Of a stretch of 64,000 bases of DNA, positions 22,582 through 33,655 are shown piece by piece (position 1 is the first letter of the stretch; each line of letters starts with the position of its first letter). A program made the translations under genes and the position numbers. Location of the stretch: NCBI GenBank assembly GCA_002964805.2, contig PUDQ02000024.1, positions 62,001 through 126,000 on the forward strand. The letters are read 5' to 3'. The notes beneath the pieces were generated by a model. The model made no database searches, had not been told where the DNA came from, and was given only the letters and a program-made list of their open reading frames with translations. The stretch comes from Trametes villosa (taxonomy: Eukaryota; Basidiomycota; Agaricomycetes; Polyporales; Polyporaceae).

Positions 22582-23611
22582 GGTAGATGATAGCAGACGG
22601 GAAGTTGACGGTGGGTGGAGAGAAGGTGGAGGGTACAACTGCGTCAGAGGCGCTCCGCAACGCCGTGGATTCCGACCGTAGCCACTCTTTCCTTATCTGA
22701 TTACTTACCATTTTCCACCTCCGCCTTTCTTCCGTTACAACGCTAGCCGCCCCATTCTCTATACTGTTCGCACAAAATAAACATTCCCTCGCACGGCCTC
22801 CTCTCATCGCCCGACAACGGCGACGTTCATCCTGCGTTCATCTCTGCGCCTTCGAACATGTTGCAGATGAACTCAATCATCGGATACGTCGACGGACTCA
22901 TCACCGCCTGCACTGCTCTAATCTCATCCTAGTTATCGGGTGCACGGAGGGGGACGGGCCCCACCCGCAGGCGCGAGCACGCAAACTCGGACGTCAGTCG
23001 TACAAAGTTACGCCCGTTCTCGCCGAGGTGGATATACATCGTGATATCCAGATGCCCATCTCGTTCGTTACGCCTTCATCTCCGCATGTGCGGATGCACT
23101 ACATAGGTTTCGTCCACGTTCGCGGGCCTTGTAGTGAGTATATGGACGGATGTACCACGTCCGGGGTCGTCCTAGGCCTGGCGCCCCGAGCGGCGCGCGG
23201 AGGATCTACTACAAGTGATCTTTTTTTTGGCATCATGTCTTATATCCCGCTCGTACTGAATATAGGTGCGGCTTGTCTACAGGTATCGTGGTGGCTACTG
23301 TAGTGCGTACATCTAAGGGCTCAGTACTCAGTGCTCGTCGCCACTTGGCTCGTCCAGTCACTTCGATGCTTCCCGTCTCCGGTCTGCCTCCGTACTTAGC
23401 TGGGCGCGTCCTCAAAAGTGAACGCGCTCTCATGCGCCGTCAAGAATCCGTTGGGGTCGCGATACGAACTCATCCGTTGCAGAAACTCAAACTCTCCCCG
23501 GATTCCCGGATCCCACCACCACCGGCGGTATTGCGTGCATCGCAGTAAGACGTGCGCGCGGTCCTGCAGCACTCCGCAGTCCGGGCAGTCCGTCGGCGAT
23601 CTACAAGTGAT
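22582..23611. other. Intergenic, no gene seen
   Basis: Promoter of the Ser/Pro-rich protein gene and 3' flank of glycosidase-like copy B. A 13-bp word CTACAAGTGATCT occurs at 23209-23221 and again at 23601-23613, the second overlapping the copy B stop codon. Nothing else recognised. Confidence 0.5.
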
Positions 23612-26141
23612 CTACATCGCCTTGCTCACCCCCTCCGTGCGTACCTTCCACCCCGCCTTCGGAAAACCCGGTGCAGCGCCCTCACTCCCGTCCCACCCCT
23701 CAGCCATCATCGCCATGGCGTACAGTAAAGCCCCGGAGCCCGGGAAGTACGGTGTCGGAACTCGTACCCCGCCCACGGGCATTCCGACGTCGTCGAATTC
23801 AAACAGCGGGTGCAGCAACCATTCTATCGCCTTCTCCGTCTCCCCGTTGCGTGCTGCGGACATCGCGAGCATGGGGAAGTCCCACCTAAGACGTGCGAAC
23901 AGAAGAAGCTATTTAGTATCACCGCGTGCTTCGGAGGCGACGAGCGAGTGAGATGATGAGCGTTTGCAAGACTTCCTCGAGCTTACTCCGTTGCCTATCC
24001 GGCGCACAGCCCAGAGTACCCCTGTGCCCTCTGGGAGATGCAACGCTGACAGTTGCTGGGGCAGAGCTGCACAGTCGCTCCCTGGGGCTGTACGTCGATA
24101 GGAGGGACGGGTAACCTCGAAGAAGGCGCGCAAATCTCACCATCCCGGTATAGAGCCCGTGCCAATGGTCACCTACCCCCAGCAGTTGCTGATGTTCCAA
24201 CTCGTCCAGATCTTCTCTGCGGTCGCCTTCGCCAGGTCCAGGCTCACGTTGGCGGTCTGCGGCAACCAGCCATACAAACCCACCATCGCCGGGTGATCGT
24301 TCGTGAACGTCGGAGTGTCCCAGAAGTCGCTCGGGATCCCTTCGTACACCGCATACAGGCCACCTTCGATCGGGAGTGGGGCGAGATTTTCCTTCACCTC
24401 GGTCCACGCGGACGGCACCGCTTCCCCCAGCCTCTCCAACCAGGTGCTCGCGTGGTCCAGGCCGAAACGCCAGTAGGCCAGCTCGAACGCCGGATTGCGC
24501 GTCGCGTTCGGGCTCGTGTCCTCGCTCACCACGTACATCGGCGGGCCGAGGTCGAAGAAGCCCGTGCTCGCGTTCCGGCGCGCGTAGACCGACATCCAGT
24601 CCGCGGTCGCGTGCACGACGTCCCGCCACTTCTCCAGCGTCGCCCTCGATCGCGTCGCGCGGTACTCATACTCGGCGAACACGAGCGGGTGGGGCTGCTC
24701 CCAAATGAGCAGCTCGTTGATTTCGCCAGGGGCGGAGCGGCCGCTCGGGTCGGTCATCTTGGACCAGCGCGCGCCGGTGGTGTAGCCTTGCTGCACCTGT
24801 GCACGCCGGATCGCGGTGGGGAGGAAGCGGGTGTAGACGGAGCTTGCGCGCTTGAGGAGATCCCAGTTGTTCCAGAGAGCCCAGTGGGCGCTGTGCCAGA
24901 AGAACATCTCCATGTGGAACTTGCCGTACTGAAAACAGTGGTCAGTCTCGTCTCGAAATCGTCGACTGTCTTGCCTCTCACCCATCCATTATTCACCAGG
25001 CCAGACTATGGGTAAACAGTGAGCCGCGCTCACGCATACAAGGGCTTGCGCTTACCTCCTGGGGAGGGTAATCGCCCGCTTCGTTCACGCGGAGGAGATA
25101 CTGGGACAGGATGATGCGCCTCTGCAGCTCCTCCGCGCGGCCGTCGCTGGATCCAGTCAAGACGTCCACGAAGCCATGGTTCGACCAGGAATCCTCCCAA
25201 GCCTCCTCCGACTCATCCTGGATCTCCTTCGCGCTTGATACCGCCTGACCGGGTGCTGCGGAGTACTCCATCGCGAGCGAGAACTGCTGCTGGCCCCGGT
25301 GCGGGACGATCTCGTAGCGGTGGGAATCTGGCGAGACGCGTGTCACGGAGAAGTCGTCCCCTCCAACCGAGGTGTAAAACGTCGTGGCGTCCATCGTATG
25401 CGCGATCTGTGCCTTGAGGCCGCGTCCCAGCCCTCTCCCCGTACGCAGCGTGGTAGTATGGTTGCTCGTTGCGTTCCACACGCCGACGAAGGGAGCCTCA
25501 AACTTCTCGCTGCCGTCGTTCCAGGGGAAGTCGAGGAACACCCCAAGGCGGCCATCTTGCAAGTGCGGAGACGTGATCGTCACGCCTATCGTGCTGCTCT
25601 CTTGCGCCGCTACGGTCTGCACGCGTACCTCTTCACCCGCCCATCGGAACGTGCTTGTCATGGTGCCCGTCCATAGGTCGAGTATCTGCCGCGTCCCCTC
25701 CAGCGCCTCCTCCGTCACATCTGCCACCCCTCCCTTCTTGTCCAGGAACAGCAGTCCGACTCGGCCCAGGTTCACGCGGTTCGGGTTCGAGATCAGCCAC
25801 TGCTGCATCGGCTCAGGGCCTCCAAACTCGTACTCCACCCCATCCCACACGACGCCGTGGTAGGCGGCGATGTCTGCTTCGGTCGTCCCCGCGGGAAGCG
25901 AGTCGTTCTTCCACCCCCAGTCGGACATCGTCGCCCACGGGAGGAAGGTCTGCAGGCCGGTGACGTCGGCGCCGAAGGCGAAGTGGCCGTTCCCGACCTG
26001 CATGGGCGTGCTCGGGCTCGATGCGGTGCGGACCGGGTTGAAGCGCGAGACGAGGGCGTGGCGGTCTATCCGCGCGTGGGCGCCGCCGCATAGTGTGGCG
26101 AAGAGGATGGCATAGAGCGGCAGGTATGTCGCGATGAGCAT
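23612..26141 (-). CDS. Secreted six-hairpin glycosidase-like protein, copy B
   Basis: Four exons (26141-25056, 25005-24982, 24928-24177, 23885-23612) sum to 2136 nt, 711 residues. Signal peptide at the N-terminus (YLPLYAILFATLCGGAHA). The protein matches copy A along its whole length: by eye about 80% identical in exon 1 and about 95-97% in exons 3 and 4. The eight-residue second exon is kept (SGLVNNGW). The last intron is 291 nt instead of 69 nt in copy A. All conserved aromatic and acidic positions of copy A are kept and there is no frame break, so the gene looks functional. Function as for copy A: secreted carbohydrate-active enzyme with a probable (alpha/alpha)6 domain, substrate unknown. 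Confidence 0.82.
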
Positions 26142-26690
26142 GATTCTGTGTGAGGCTTAGTGCGTTTTGCTCAGTGGTTGGGATGCTCGCGAGGAGGTGG
26201 GGGCCTATGCGCGACCTTTTGCGACGCCATACGCGGGGCGGAAGGTCTTGCATGCCGTCAGACCTCCCAGGTTCTGTCCGGTTAAACGACGAGCTGCGCT
26301 GATCGTCATCCTACAGGTGACCAGTTGCGGTCCGCCGGGGTATCAAGTGCGCGTCCCATGTGACTACGTCATACGGGTACTATTGAAGAGAATAGTACGC
26401 GGGCACCAGGTGAAAGAGCTGCTCGTCGTGCTCGCTGCGTGCATCCGTACTGGTTGATTTGCGCGGATTCTTTTTGGTCCCAGCTAATGGCCAGTGCCCA
26501 TACTCCCGTCGCCTCCTTCGAGGTGTACGTTCTTTTCCCCTTACAATACACCCAGGGGGGCTATCTATGGGGCTGATAGACATTCGCTGCAGTATCAATA
26601 CATGGGGCCGGGGGTCCTTACACCGTGACCTCGCTTCCTTAGGGTGGCTCGGTTTCTAAATGGAATAAAATCATACCGGGTACCCCTACG
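26142..26690. other. Promoter region of glycosidase-like copy B
   Basis: Holds the copy B promoter with the block conserved with copy A (26298-26321), and the 3' flank of the ankyrin gene. No gene seen. Confidence 0.6.
26298..26321 (-). promoter_or_regulatory. Conserved promoter block upstream of copy B
   Basis: Exact 24-bp counterpart of 5864-5887, read on the minus strand, 156 bp before the copy B ATG. Flanking bases are less conserved than the block itself. Confidence 0.55.
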
Positions 26691-28733
26691 TCAACCGCCC
26701 CCTCCCCTCGCATTCCGGACGACGCCCATGAGACGATTGAGCAGTTCCCTCTCGTCGAAATCCATTTCTTCGTCTTCATCCTCATCCTCGTCCATCACAT
26801 CATCCGGGTCTTCGTATCCGCCTCCACCATTCCGGTAGCGGTCTGCGGTACCCAGGGCCAGTTTGTCCGCGACGAGGCTGAACTCCAGGTCGTTGTCGCA
26901 AGTCGGCATCGCGGCGTAAGCCACCACGTTGGCGTTGCCCTCCGCGGCGAGTTCCTCCTGTAGATCATCCCAAGTACAGTCCCCGAGCGACGACTGATCC
27001 ATGGCGCAGCGCAGGACGTAGTCCATCGCGTGCTCAACCTTGCCGCCCTTCCCGAAGAAGCGGCCAGCCTGTCCCCAGGGAAGCTCCGCCTGGACGTTGT
27101 CTGGGGTGGGCAGCCCGGCGGGCCCAGGCTTGCGGAGGACGTCCGCGATAGTCCCGACGACGACCCCGTAGTCGCGGTAGAACGCATGGGTAATGCGGCC
27201 GCCTCGAACCTCCGGGGGGAGATGAAGGACGGCCAGCTCGGTGCCGAACATCTCGCGCGACGACGCGCCCCATGTGTTCATCTTCATCGTGTCGGAAGCG
27301 ACTTCGGCCTCCCCTGTAGCTCATGGTGTTAGCATCAATAGACAGCTGGTAGAGCTCAGAGCACGTACATTTAAGGCGGTATCGCATACGCGGTGAAAGC
27401 CACCCGTCTGTGCACTGCCCGCATGTGCACCCCCACTTCCGGGCGGCCACGAAGGCGTCCTCGGTGCCCGCGATGTTCTCCCCGGTCGCGCGTTTGAGCA
27501 GGAAGACGACGCGCAGGGCGTTCTCTTCATGGCCGGGCCATTTTCCGACGAGGTTCTGCATCATCTCCTTCATGTCCCGCATCTTCTGTTCGCAAAGCTC
27601 CAACGGCGTGCGAGCGGCGACGTTGTCCCGTGCGCGCACGTCTTCGGCAATGTTTGCTTCCGCGGGCAGGGCGAGCAGCGCCTGAACGGCAGGGAGGTTC
27701 GCGGTGTAGGCGGCGACGTGGAGAGGAGTGAAGCCGCGGTCGTCCTTTTGGTGTATGAGGGAGGCGTTCTGGGCGTACGCGTCGCGGATGGCGCCCCCCA
27801 TGTCCCGGACAGGAATGCCGAGAACGACCGACTCGATCATGTGGTGCAGAGGATATATGGCGTCGTTTTCGGTGTTCGCGTCGTGCTCTTCATGTTGGCC
27901 CCAAGCCATACTTCCGTCGGGGAGGATCCTGAGGCCCGCGCCGTGATGAGGGGGCGGCAGGGCGTCGGACTGGAAGCTAGCGGCGTGGCTCTCTACGTCG
28001 TTCGCGGCCGGGAGGGAGCGGGACGCATGCCCAGCGTCAGGGGCATATGCGAGGAAGCTAGTGCGGCCAACGCGACGGTAGTCGTTCTAAAAACGGGAGT
28101 CAGCTCAGCCGCTTCCGCGTTGGGTGGAAGGCGGTTGGTGTACCTTGTGGAACAGGCCAACTGCGGCATCCCGCTGTCGCGTCCACTCATCCTTGTCCAT
28201 GCTGCCAGTGGGCGTCGGCCACGCGTACAAGAACGTGTCTTTCTGTACGAGCGAGGATTGGGCGAGGTGGCGAAGTAAGAGGCTGGCGACGCCGTTCTTT
28301 CTGAACTATTCGTCAAAGTCAGCATTTGTACCGCAACGTTACGAGTTTCCAACGTAGGTCTAACCTTCTCTTCCACATCCACAGAGAGGACGTAAATGAT
28401 CTTCCCGTTGTCGAGCTCGCGGCCCCATACCCCCGTCCCTTTCAAGTGCTCATTGTCGACGAGTTCCGGCTTCAGTCGGCCGAATTTGTCGAACAACGTC
28501 GTGGCGAAGTCAGAGAGCTCCTGAGACTCGTCGTCGAGAATCCAGAGGAAATCCCCCCTAAGCCTGTCGCGGTCGATTTCGAGCGCTTCGAGCGAGCCGA
28601 CCTCTCCCTCGGTCGGGTGCTGGGCTTTCAGGAAAATGTGTTTGAGATGTCGGGGGTGCTCGTCGTGCGGATCCGTCGTCACTTGGACGGTGCATTGTCC
28701 CCGAATCGACGCGTTAGTCGCCACTGTCGCCAT
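26691..28733 (-). CDS. GNAT-like plus ankyrin-repeat protein
   Basis: Four exons (28733-28365, 28305-28144, 28086-27369, 27313-26691) sum to 1872 nt, 623 residues. The N-terminal part (about 1-185) reads like a GNAT acetyltransferase: the strand GKIIYVLSVDVEEKFRKNGV leads into VASLLLRHL (acetyl-CoA loop and helix), and LFHKNDYRRVGRTSFLAY is the usual C-terminal GNAT motif. An ankyrin segment follows (about 230-320: IYPLHHMIES, DRGFTPLHVAAYTANLPAVQ, AARTPLELCEQKM), then a Cys-containing region (WGCTCGQCTDGWLSPRM) and a conserved-looking C-terminal domain with a very acidic patch (DDVMDEDEDEDEEMDFDE). Family members are known in basidiomycetes only as ankyrin proteins; acetyltransferase activity and substrate are inference. 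Introns of 57-60 nt. Confidence 0.82.
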
Positions 28734-29273
28734 GGTGGTTTAGAGGTAAGGAGGTGAGGCCTTCAGGGGTGGAGGGAATGCAGGCAGTTCAACTTTGTAC
28801 GTTCCCATATAGAGACATACCGTGACGCTGCCGAGTTGTGGCGCCCATGCAGTAGCGTTCTAAGAAATATGTTTAGCATGGGATATTCCGCACGTGTATC
28901 AGCACGTTGGAATATGCAGGTCGGTTAGAATCGCACAATGCCACGGCCTGCATCTCGGGGGCAGTAGAAAGTCAAGGCATCACAGCGTGGTGATACGTAC
29001 CACTGACCAGTGGACACTGCAGGTACGAGTTGGCCGTGAGTCGCGTCAGGATCGCCACATGAACGCCTCCTTGAGTTCTTACATAGAACCTGCTTGCCGC
29101 CCCACTCCCAGTCTGAAGCATAAGATGTGCCATACCATAAACTGCATTGTGCTAGTAATGTTTCAGCATGATCCTTGCCCACCACAGCGGTCCACAAAAT
29201 GAAGCACGAAAACTGATATCCAATGCGGAAATCGAGAGAGTCCACACGCACGCGAATCATCACTCCCAAGCCC
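28734..29273. other. Intergenic, no gene seen
   Basis: Promoter of the GNAT-ankyrin gene and 3' flank of RNase H1. Nothing recognised. Confidence 0.6.
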
Positions 29274-30966
29274 CTAGCTGAGTAGCTCTTCGGCCTCGTC
29301 AAGGAACTCGTCGTCGGAGAGCAGGCAATCCGCATACAGCTTTTTGGATAGGAATACGGGGTCAGCGTATGCGAATCAAGTATGATTGAGGGCGGTACAA
29401 ACCGCTAGTTCTTCGGGTGAGATATGAGCGTTGAGGTCACCGTACACAATTTGTTGTGGTGGCGAAGGCGACTTCACAGCCGGCGCGGGTGCTGCTTGTT
29501 TGGAGGCGCTGGTTGGCTTCGAACGTCGTGGTACCACCACCCTCTGGTCGGTGAATGCTGGTCCTGTAGTACTTGAAGACTGAATCGTGTTCGCCGTGGT
29601 TCGTGCGTCTTGTGCAGGAGTTGGGACGCCGACTGCCGTTTGAGCTCGTCCCTGCGCGCTGCCATCGGCAGGCACTGCCTGAGGTGCAGGCGCCTTGGGA
29701 TGGGCGCTGTGATCCTGCGTGGATGCCGCCGCCTCTACAGGGGGCGCAAGCAAGCTGGTGTTGGCTCGCGCTTGCCTTATGAGATCCTCCCAGTCGCGAT
29801 CTGGCACGATAGACTTCGTAGCGCCCAGATTCGCCAGGCGGTCTGCTCCGTCGTTCCCTTCATCTCCGGAGTGCCCGAGGACTTTCACGAGCTCCACCTA
29901 TGTGCGCAAGGAAGGTGAGAATACTCAACGATGGAATAACAGAGGATTCACATACCGGTTGCTTTGCATGCTCCCGACGTTGTTGCAGCAGAGTATCGGC
30001 GTACTTGATAAGGGGGACGTTGAGCACCGGTTTTCCGTCGGCCTTCCTCCACCCTCTGCTCTTCCAGCCAGGAAGCCAGATGCTCAGAGCTGAGGGGTCG
30101 CAGCGTCAGATCTCCACAAGCTCCACGGAACGCCTGCGCACCGTTGATGCTATAGGCTGAGTCGGTCTTGATAACGAGTGGGCGTTTGTCTATAGGTGCC
30201 GTCTCCAGAACGCGGATGATCGCCTGTACTCCGCGAAGCGCAGGCGTCAGCAGAGGTGCCGCTTTGAGTCGATGCGGCAACTCACGATGAGCTCCGCGCG
30301 GTTGTTCGTTTGATCGCCGGGGCACCTTTCACATATGTTCCTACATCGGTAGATTGGTTAGCATGGGACCCATTGTGGGCGTCGGGGGTGCGGTGGGAGG
30401 TTTATCTTACCGTGGGTCGTCTTTACCCCACCAGACACCGACCCCGGCCACGGCGCCTGCCTTGCCGTTCCCTCGAGAAGACCCGTCGCTGTACACCACC
30501 CATGGCTGACCATCCGGGGGAGGATCGATCGAGGCGGAAAGAGCTGGAGCTGTCTTCGCGGCTACCGTGACCGCGGAGCCACCACCTATCGAGGATGTCG
30601 TAGAAGATCCTTGTACCGGTGTAGGCACTATTGGTGCGGTGGTATGAGCTGTGGGCATGGTCTGTGGGGACACTTCGGGGGCACTTCGATACTCCGGGTT
30701 CGTCTCAAGAAAATCGTCCAAGGCTGTGTGAGCCACATCTTTCCCGACGTTTCCTTCAATCCAGGACTGTGCTTCAAAGGGAGTCGGGAACTTCTTGTAC
30801 TTGGCGCCGTAGTAGTTCTGGATCTGCGCTTTGCATTCGGTCCTATTCGGCAGATATCAGCTATATTTTACCTGCAGTACCTCATTGCTGACCAGTCTAT
30901 GTAGATTCCCGGTTTTCGTCCTTTCGCAACGGCGTAGAAGTCGGGCTTCGCGCGGTTACCGGGCAT
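29274..30966 (-). CDS. RNH1: Ribonuclease H1
   Basis: Seven exons (30966-30893, 30842-30411, 30340-30286, 30223-30142, 30089-29956, 29897-29403, 29339-29274) sum to 1338 nt, 445 residues. It has an N-terminal hybrid-binding domain (FYAVAKGRKPGIYIDWTEC, then YGAKYKKFPTPFEAQSWI), a linker, and the RNase H catalytic domain with all four acidic residues in context: VVYSDGSSRGNG, NNRAELIAIIR, VIKTDSAYS and GHSGDEGNDGADRLAN. It degrades the RNA strand of RNA-DNA hybrids in nucleus and/or mitochondria. After the catalytic domain come about 150 extra residues, Ala/Pro/Gln-rich, ending DDEFLDEAEELLS. Intron 1 uses a GTCAGC donor. The gene diverges from the Nudix gene at 31663. Confidence 0.92.
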
Positions 30967-31662
30967 TGCTCTTGTGTGGTCGTTGAGGGCCACAGAGCGG
31001 TTGATGACCGATCGCTTGGGGGTTACTGGGGAGACGCAGGTATGCCTGCAGCAAGCTCATATATTCGAGGCTCGAAACTCAAGATAGGAAGTGTGGACTG
31101 CGGTAGATGCTGCTGGTCAGCATGGAGGTACCGTCGCCGGTGGTTAATCGGGCTCCGTTCTGCCTGGAATAGACCTACCTGGTCTATACGTGCCCAAATA
31201 ATGCTTGACCCTCCTCTTCTCAAAATAGTCCCAGATGGGACAAGTAATGGGGGTAATCGTCCGTTGGATCCACGACAGGCTAGTAGGGGAGGCTTGGTGG
31301 AGGCTGTGAACAAGAACGTGGGAGCCGCGACGTCGCGACGCGCCTCGCGTAGCGTGTCAAAGTCACGTGCAATGTGGCTGCACCCGCACAAGCCCAGAGG
31401 CGCCCAGTGCCTGCAGGCGGCCTGCATCCTCCCACCACCAGTGTTTGCTCCCCTGCGTCGTCTTATCCGAGCCGGAGGTTGGAGGAAGGTAAATACTGGC
31501 ACAATGAGGCACTAATAAGCAGTATTTGATGTACTGGGCTCTTATGATCTAGCAAACACTCGTTGCCTTTCCAAAGCACTACGGTAGAGGTACTACTCAG
31601 TAACGGTTGGGTCGCGCCATCCGCGCCTCTTCACCAGCGCACCTGACGTTTCCTGTCGTAGG
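30967..31662. other. Divergent promoter region RNase H1 / Nudix
   Basis: 696 bp between two start codons on opposite strands. A frame at 31023-31502 (-) covers most of it but has no family resemblance and would overlap the promoters. No TATA box that I can recognise. Confidence 0.5.
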
Positions 31663-32549
31663 ATGCAGTCCCTAAATTGTATGTTCCACCTTCCTCTATC
31701 GTTAGCATCAATGCTGAAACGATTGTGTCTGCTCAGCTTTGCGCGGAGGACGTCCGTACGCACTCGCCGTGGTGGCTGCCACGGCCGTTATCGCGCTGCC
31801 CGCGCTCGCTTTCGCAGTGAAGAAGCTGTTGAGGAGTAAGCCAAACACTGCCTATTCCTGTGTCTATCGATGCTATCATGCTGCATATTGCGCCAGAACG
31901 CGGAGAACAGGTCCAGTACACCTCGTCGGAGTTCGTCTTGTCAGCCGGCGCCATTTGCTTCCAGTTCGAGGACGGGTTGCCTAAGAAGGTGCTGCTTGTG
32001 CATTACACGGCGAAAAACGAATGGCTCCTCGCGAAAGGCCGGAAGGACCAAGGCGAAGACCTCGCCGCTGCCGCCATTCGGGAGGTCATCGAAGAGACCG
32101 GTTACCGGTGCCATCTCCACCCCGTCCCTCGCCTCCCAACGCGGGCTCCCCCATCCGCCGCTATATCCGGAACTGTGTTCCAGCCAGACATCGTCAGAAT
32201 AGCAGAGAACGGCACGGAGCCGTTCGCGATCACCATCCGACCTACCGCCCCTGGTCGGGTCAAGCTGATATTCTGGTACATCGGTGGCGTGGACATAACT
32301 TCGAGCGGACAAGGTGACGGCGCGCCCATACTACCTGGAAGCCATATGGAGTCGGAGGGTTTCGGGGACGTCGGGCTCTTCGATATCGCCGAGGCGCTTC
32401 TCAAATTGGCGTACGAAGGCGACCGCCACTTGGTTCGTACGGCGGTTTCCGTTCTCAGCCCACATGCTTCTGAAGGTGAGCGTTGCATTACTAGCGTCCA
32501 TAGTCCGTGATGGCTATTCACATAGTCTTACGAAGACGTTGCGAGTTGA
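31663..32549 (+). CDS. Nudix hydrolase with N-terminal membrane anchor
   Basis: Exons 31663-31678, 31737-31835 and 31897-32475 join in frame. The last exon is less certain: joining at 32536-32549 gives an ending SEDVAS and 235 residues; other ends (32510 unspliced, or an acceptor at 32524) are possible. The Nudix box is complete: GRKDQGEDLAAAAIREVIEE followed by TGY (Gx5Ex7REUxEExGU). The first two exons code a short N-terminus and one hydrophobic helix (YALAVVAATAVIALPALAFA) with a KK flank, so the catalytic domain should face the cytosol from a membrane. Nudix enzymes hydrolyse nucleoside diphosphates linked to another moiety; some act on diphosphoinositol polyphosphates. The substrate cannot be told from the sequence. 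An alternative start is the ATG at 31878, without the anchor. Confidence 0.78.
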
Positions 32550-32813
32550 AGACCGTCGAGGGAGTCTCGTATGTCGCACCTGTAATTGTATCGTTAAATA
32601 TGTCTATGGACCATCATTTCGGGCGGCCTGCGCACCGCGGCGGTATAATCGCACTACTTTGCCAATACCCTTGCCAAAGTGGTGCTATCCTATCGGATCC
32701 GCCGAGCTTCGGAGATAGGACGATCGTTCTGCTCTCTTACCACCACGGCTCGACCCCTCTACCCAGACAGCGAAGCAAACACTACTAGCATCGCTACTAG
32801 AACACCTAGCGAG

Positions 32814-33655
32814 ATGTCTACAAACGCATCGTCTCAGTACAACTCGTACACGATCCCAAACCCGGTGCTCATACAGGAACTGAAGCTTATCAAACACCCT
32901 GAAGGAGGTACGTCCGAGGCATGACTATCCCTCTCGTTTAACGTCGAGCTCACCAGGTCCAATATTCCGCTGCACAGGATACTTCGCGGAGACGGACCGT
33001 CAGAAGGAACAGGTTCCGTCTCCTTTCGCGAGTATGTCAATCTTCTCATCGGGATCGGGACAGAACGAGTCGGGCTGACTTATGCCCCGCTTACAGACGG
33101 AGCCCCGCGGCCTCTCGCCACCACGATCCACTACCTGCTTACCCCGGACGCACCGAATGGCTACTTCCACATGAACAAGTCGGCTGTAAGTATACATGCC
33201 CGTCCGAGGTCACGGCCACGTTGACAATATTCGACTAGACGATGCACGTCCTGCACCAAGGCCGAGCCGAGTATACGCTCATTACGCCTGGGAGTCCGCC
33301 CACCATCGAGAAGAAGGTGCGCTCGACTAACCATGAGGCAACTCTGTGCTCCGGTTACCCACTCACGTCCTGACTGACGTAGGTGATAGGCCCGAACGTG
33401 CACGCCGGCGAGGTACTGCAGCTCCTCGTTCCGACAGGCATCTGGAAGATGTCCCGCCTTATCCAGGAGGACGTCGACGCCGCTTCTGCGAACGCTTCGC
33501 AGGACCGATGTGGATGCCTCATTACCGAGGTCGTCTTCCCGGGCTTCTCCTGGGAAGACCACGGCTTCCTCACGCACGCGTCGTTCAAGGCACTGTGGAA
33601 TGGCGCTGTCCCTCCTGAGGCTGAGTATCTGCTGAAATACGTCAAGGATAACTAG
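32814..33655 (+). CDS. Cupin of the DUF985 / YML079W type
   Basis: Five exons (32814-32907, 32978-33031, 33097-33185, 33239-33316, 33383-33655) sum to 588 nt, 195 residues, the normal family length. Marks of the family: LIKHPEGGYFAETDR at the start of the barrel, TTIHYLLTPDAPNGYFHMNK, then HVLHQGRAEYTL, and a final WEDHGFLTHASF strand. The fold is a single-domain jelly-roll cupin that usually forms a dimer; yeast YML079W was solved structurally but has no clear enzymatic role. No targeting signal. It follows the Nudix gene on the same strand by about 265 bp. The family call is firm; the biochemical role is not. Confidence 0.88.

Larger units (their letters stand above)
23612..26321 (-). repeat. 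Right arm of the inverted gene duplication (copy B)
   Basis: Counterpart of 5864-8340 in opposite orientation, about 15 kb away, with the F-box, membrane protein, KRE6 and Ser/Pro-rich genes between the arms. Similarity runs from the promoter block to the stop codon. Confidence 0.85.

Noticed and set aside
23209..23613. 13-bp word CTACAAGTGATCT present twice
   Set aside because: Too short to be meaningful; no terminal repeats or element between the two copies.
31023..31502. 160-codon minus-strand frame between RNase H1 and the Nudix gene
   Set aside because: Arg/Pro-rich, no family resemblance, and it would fill the whole divergent promoter region.
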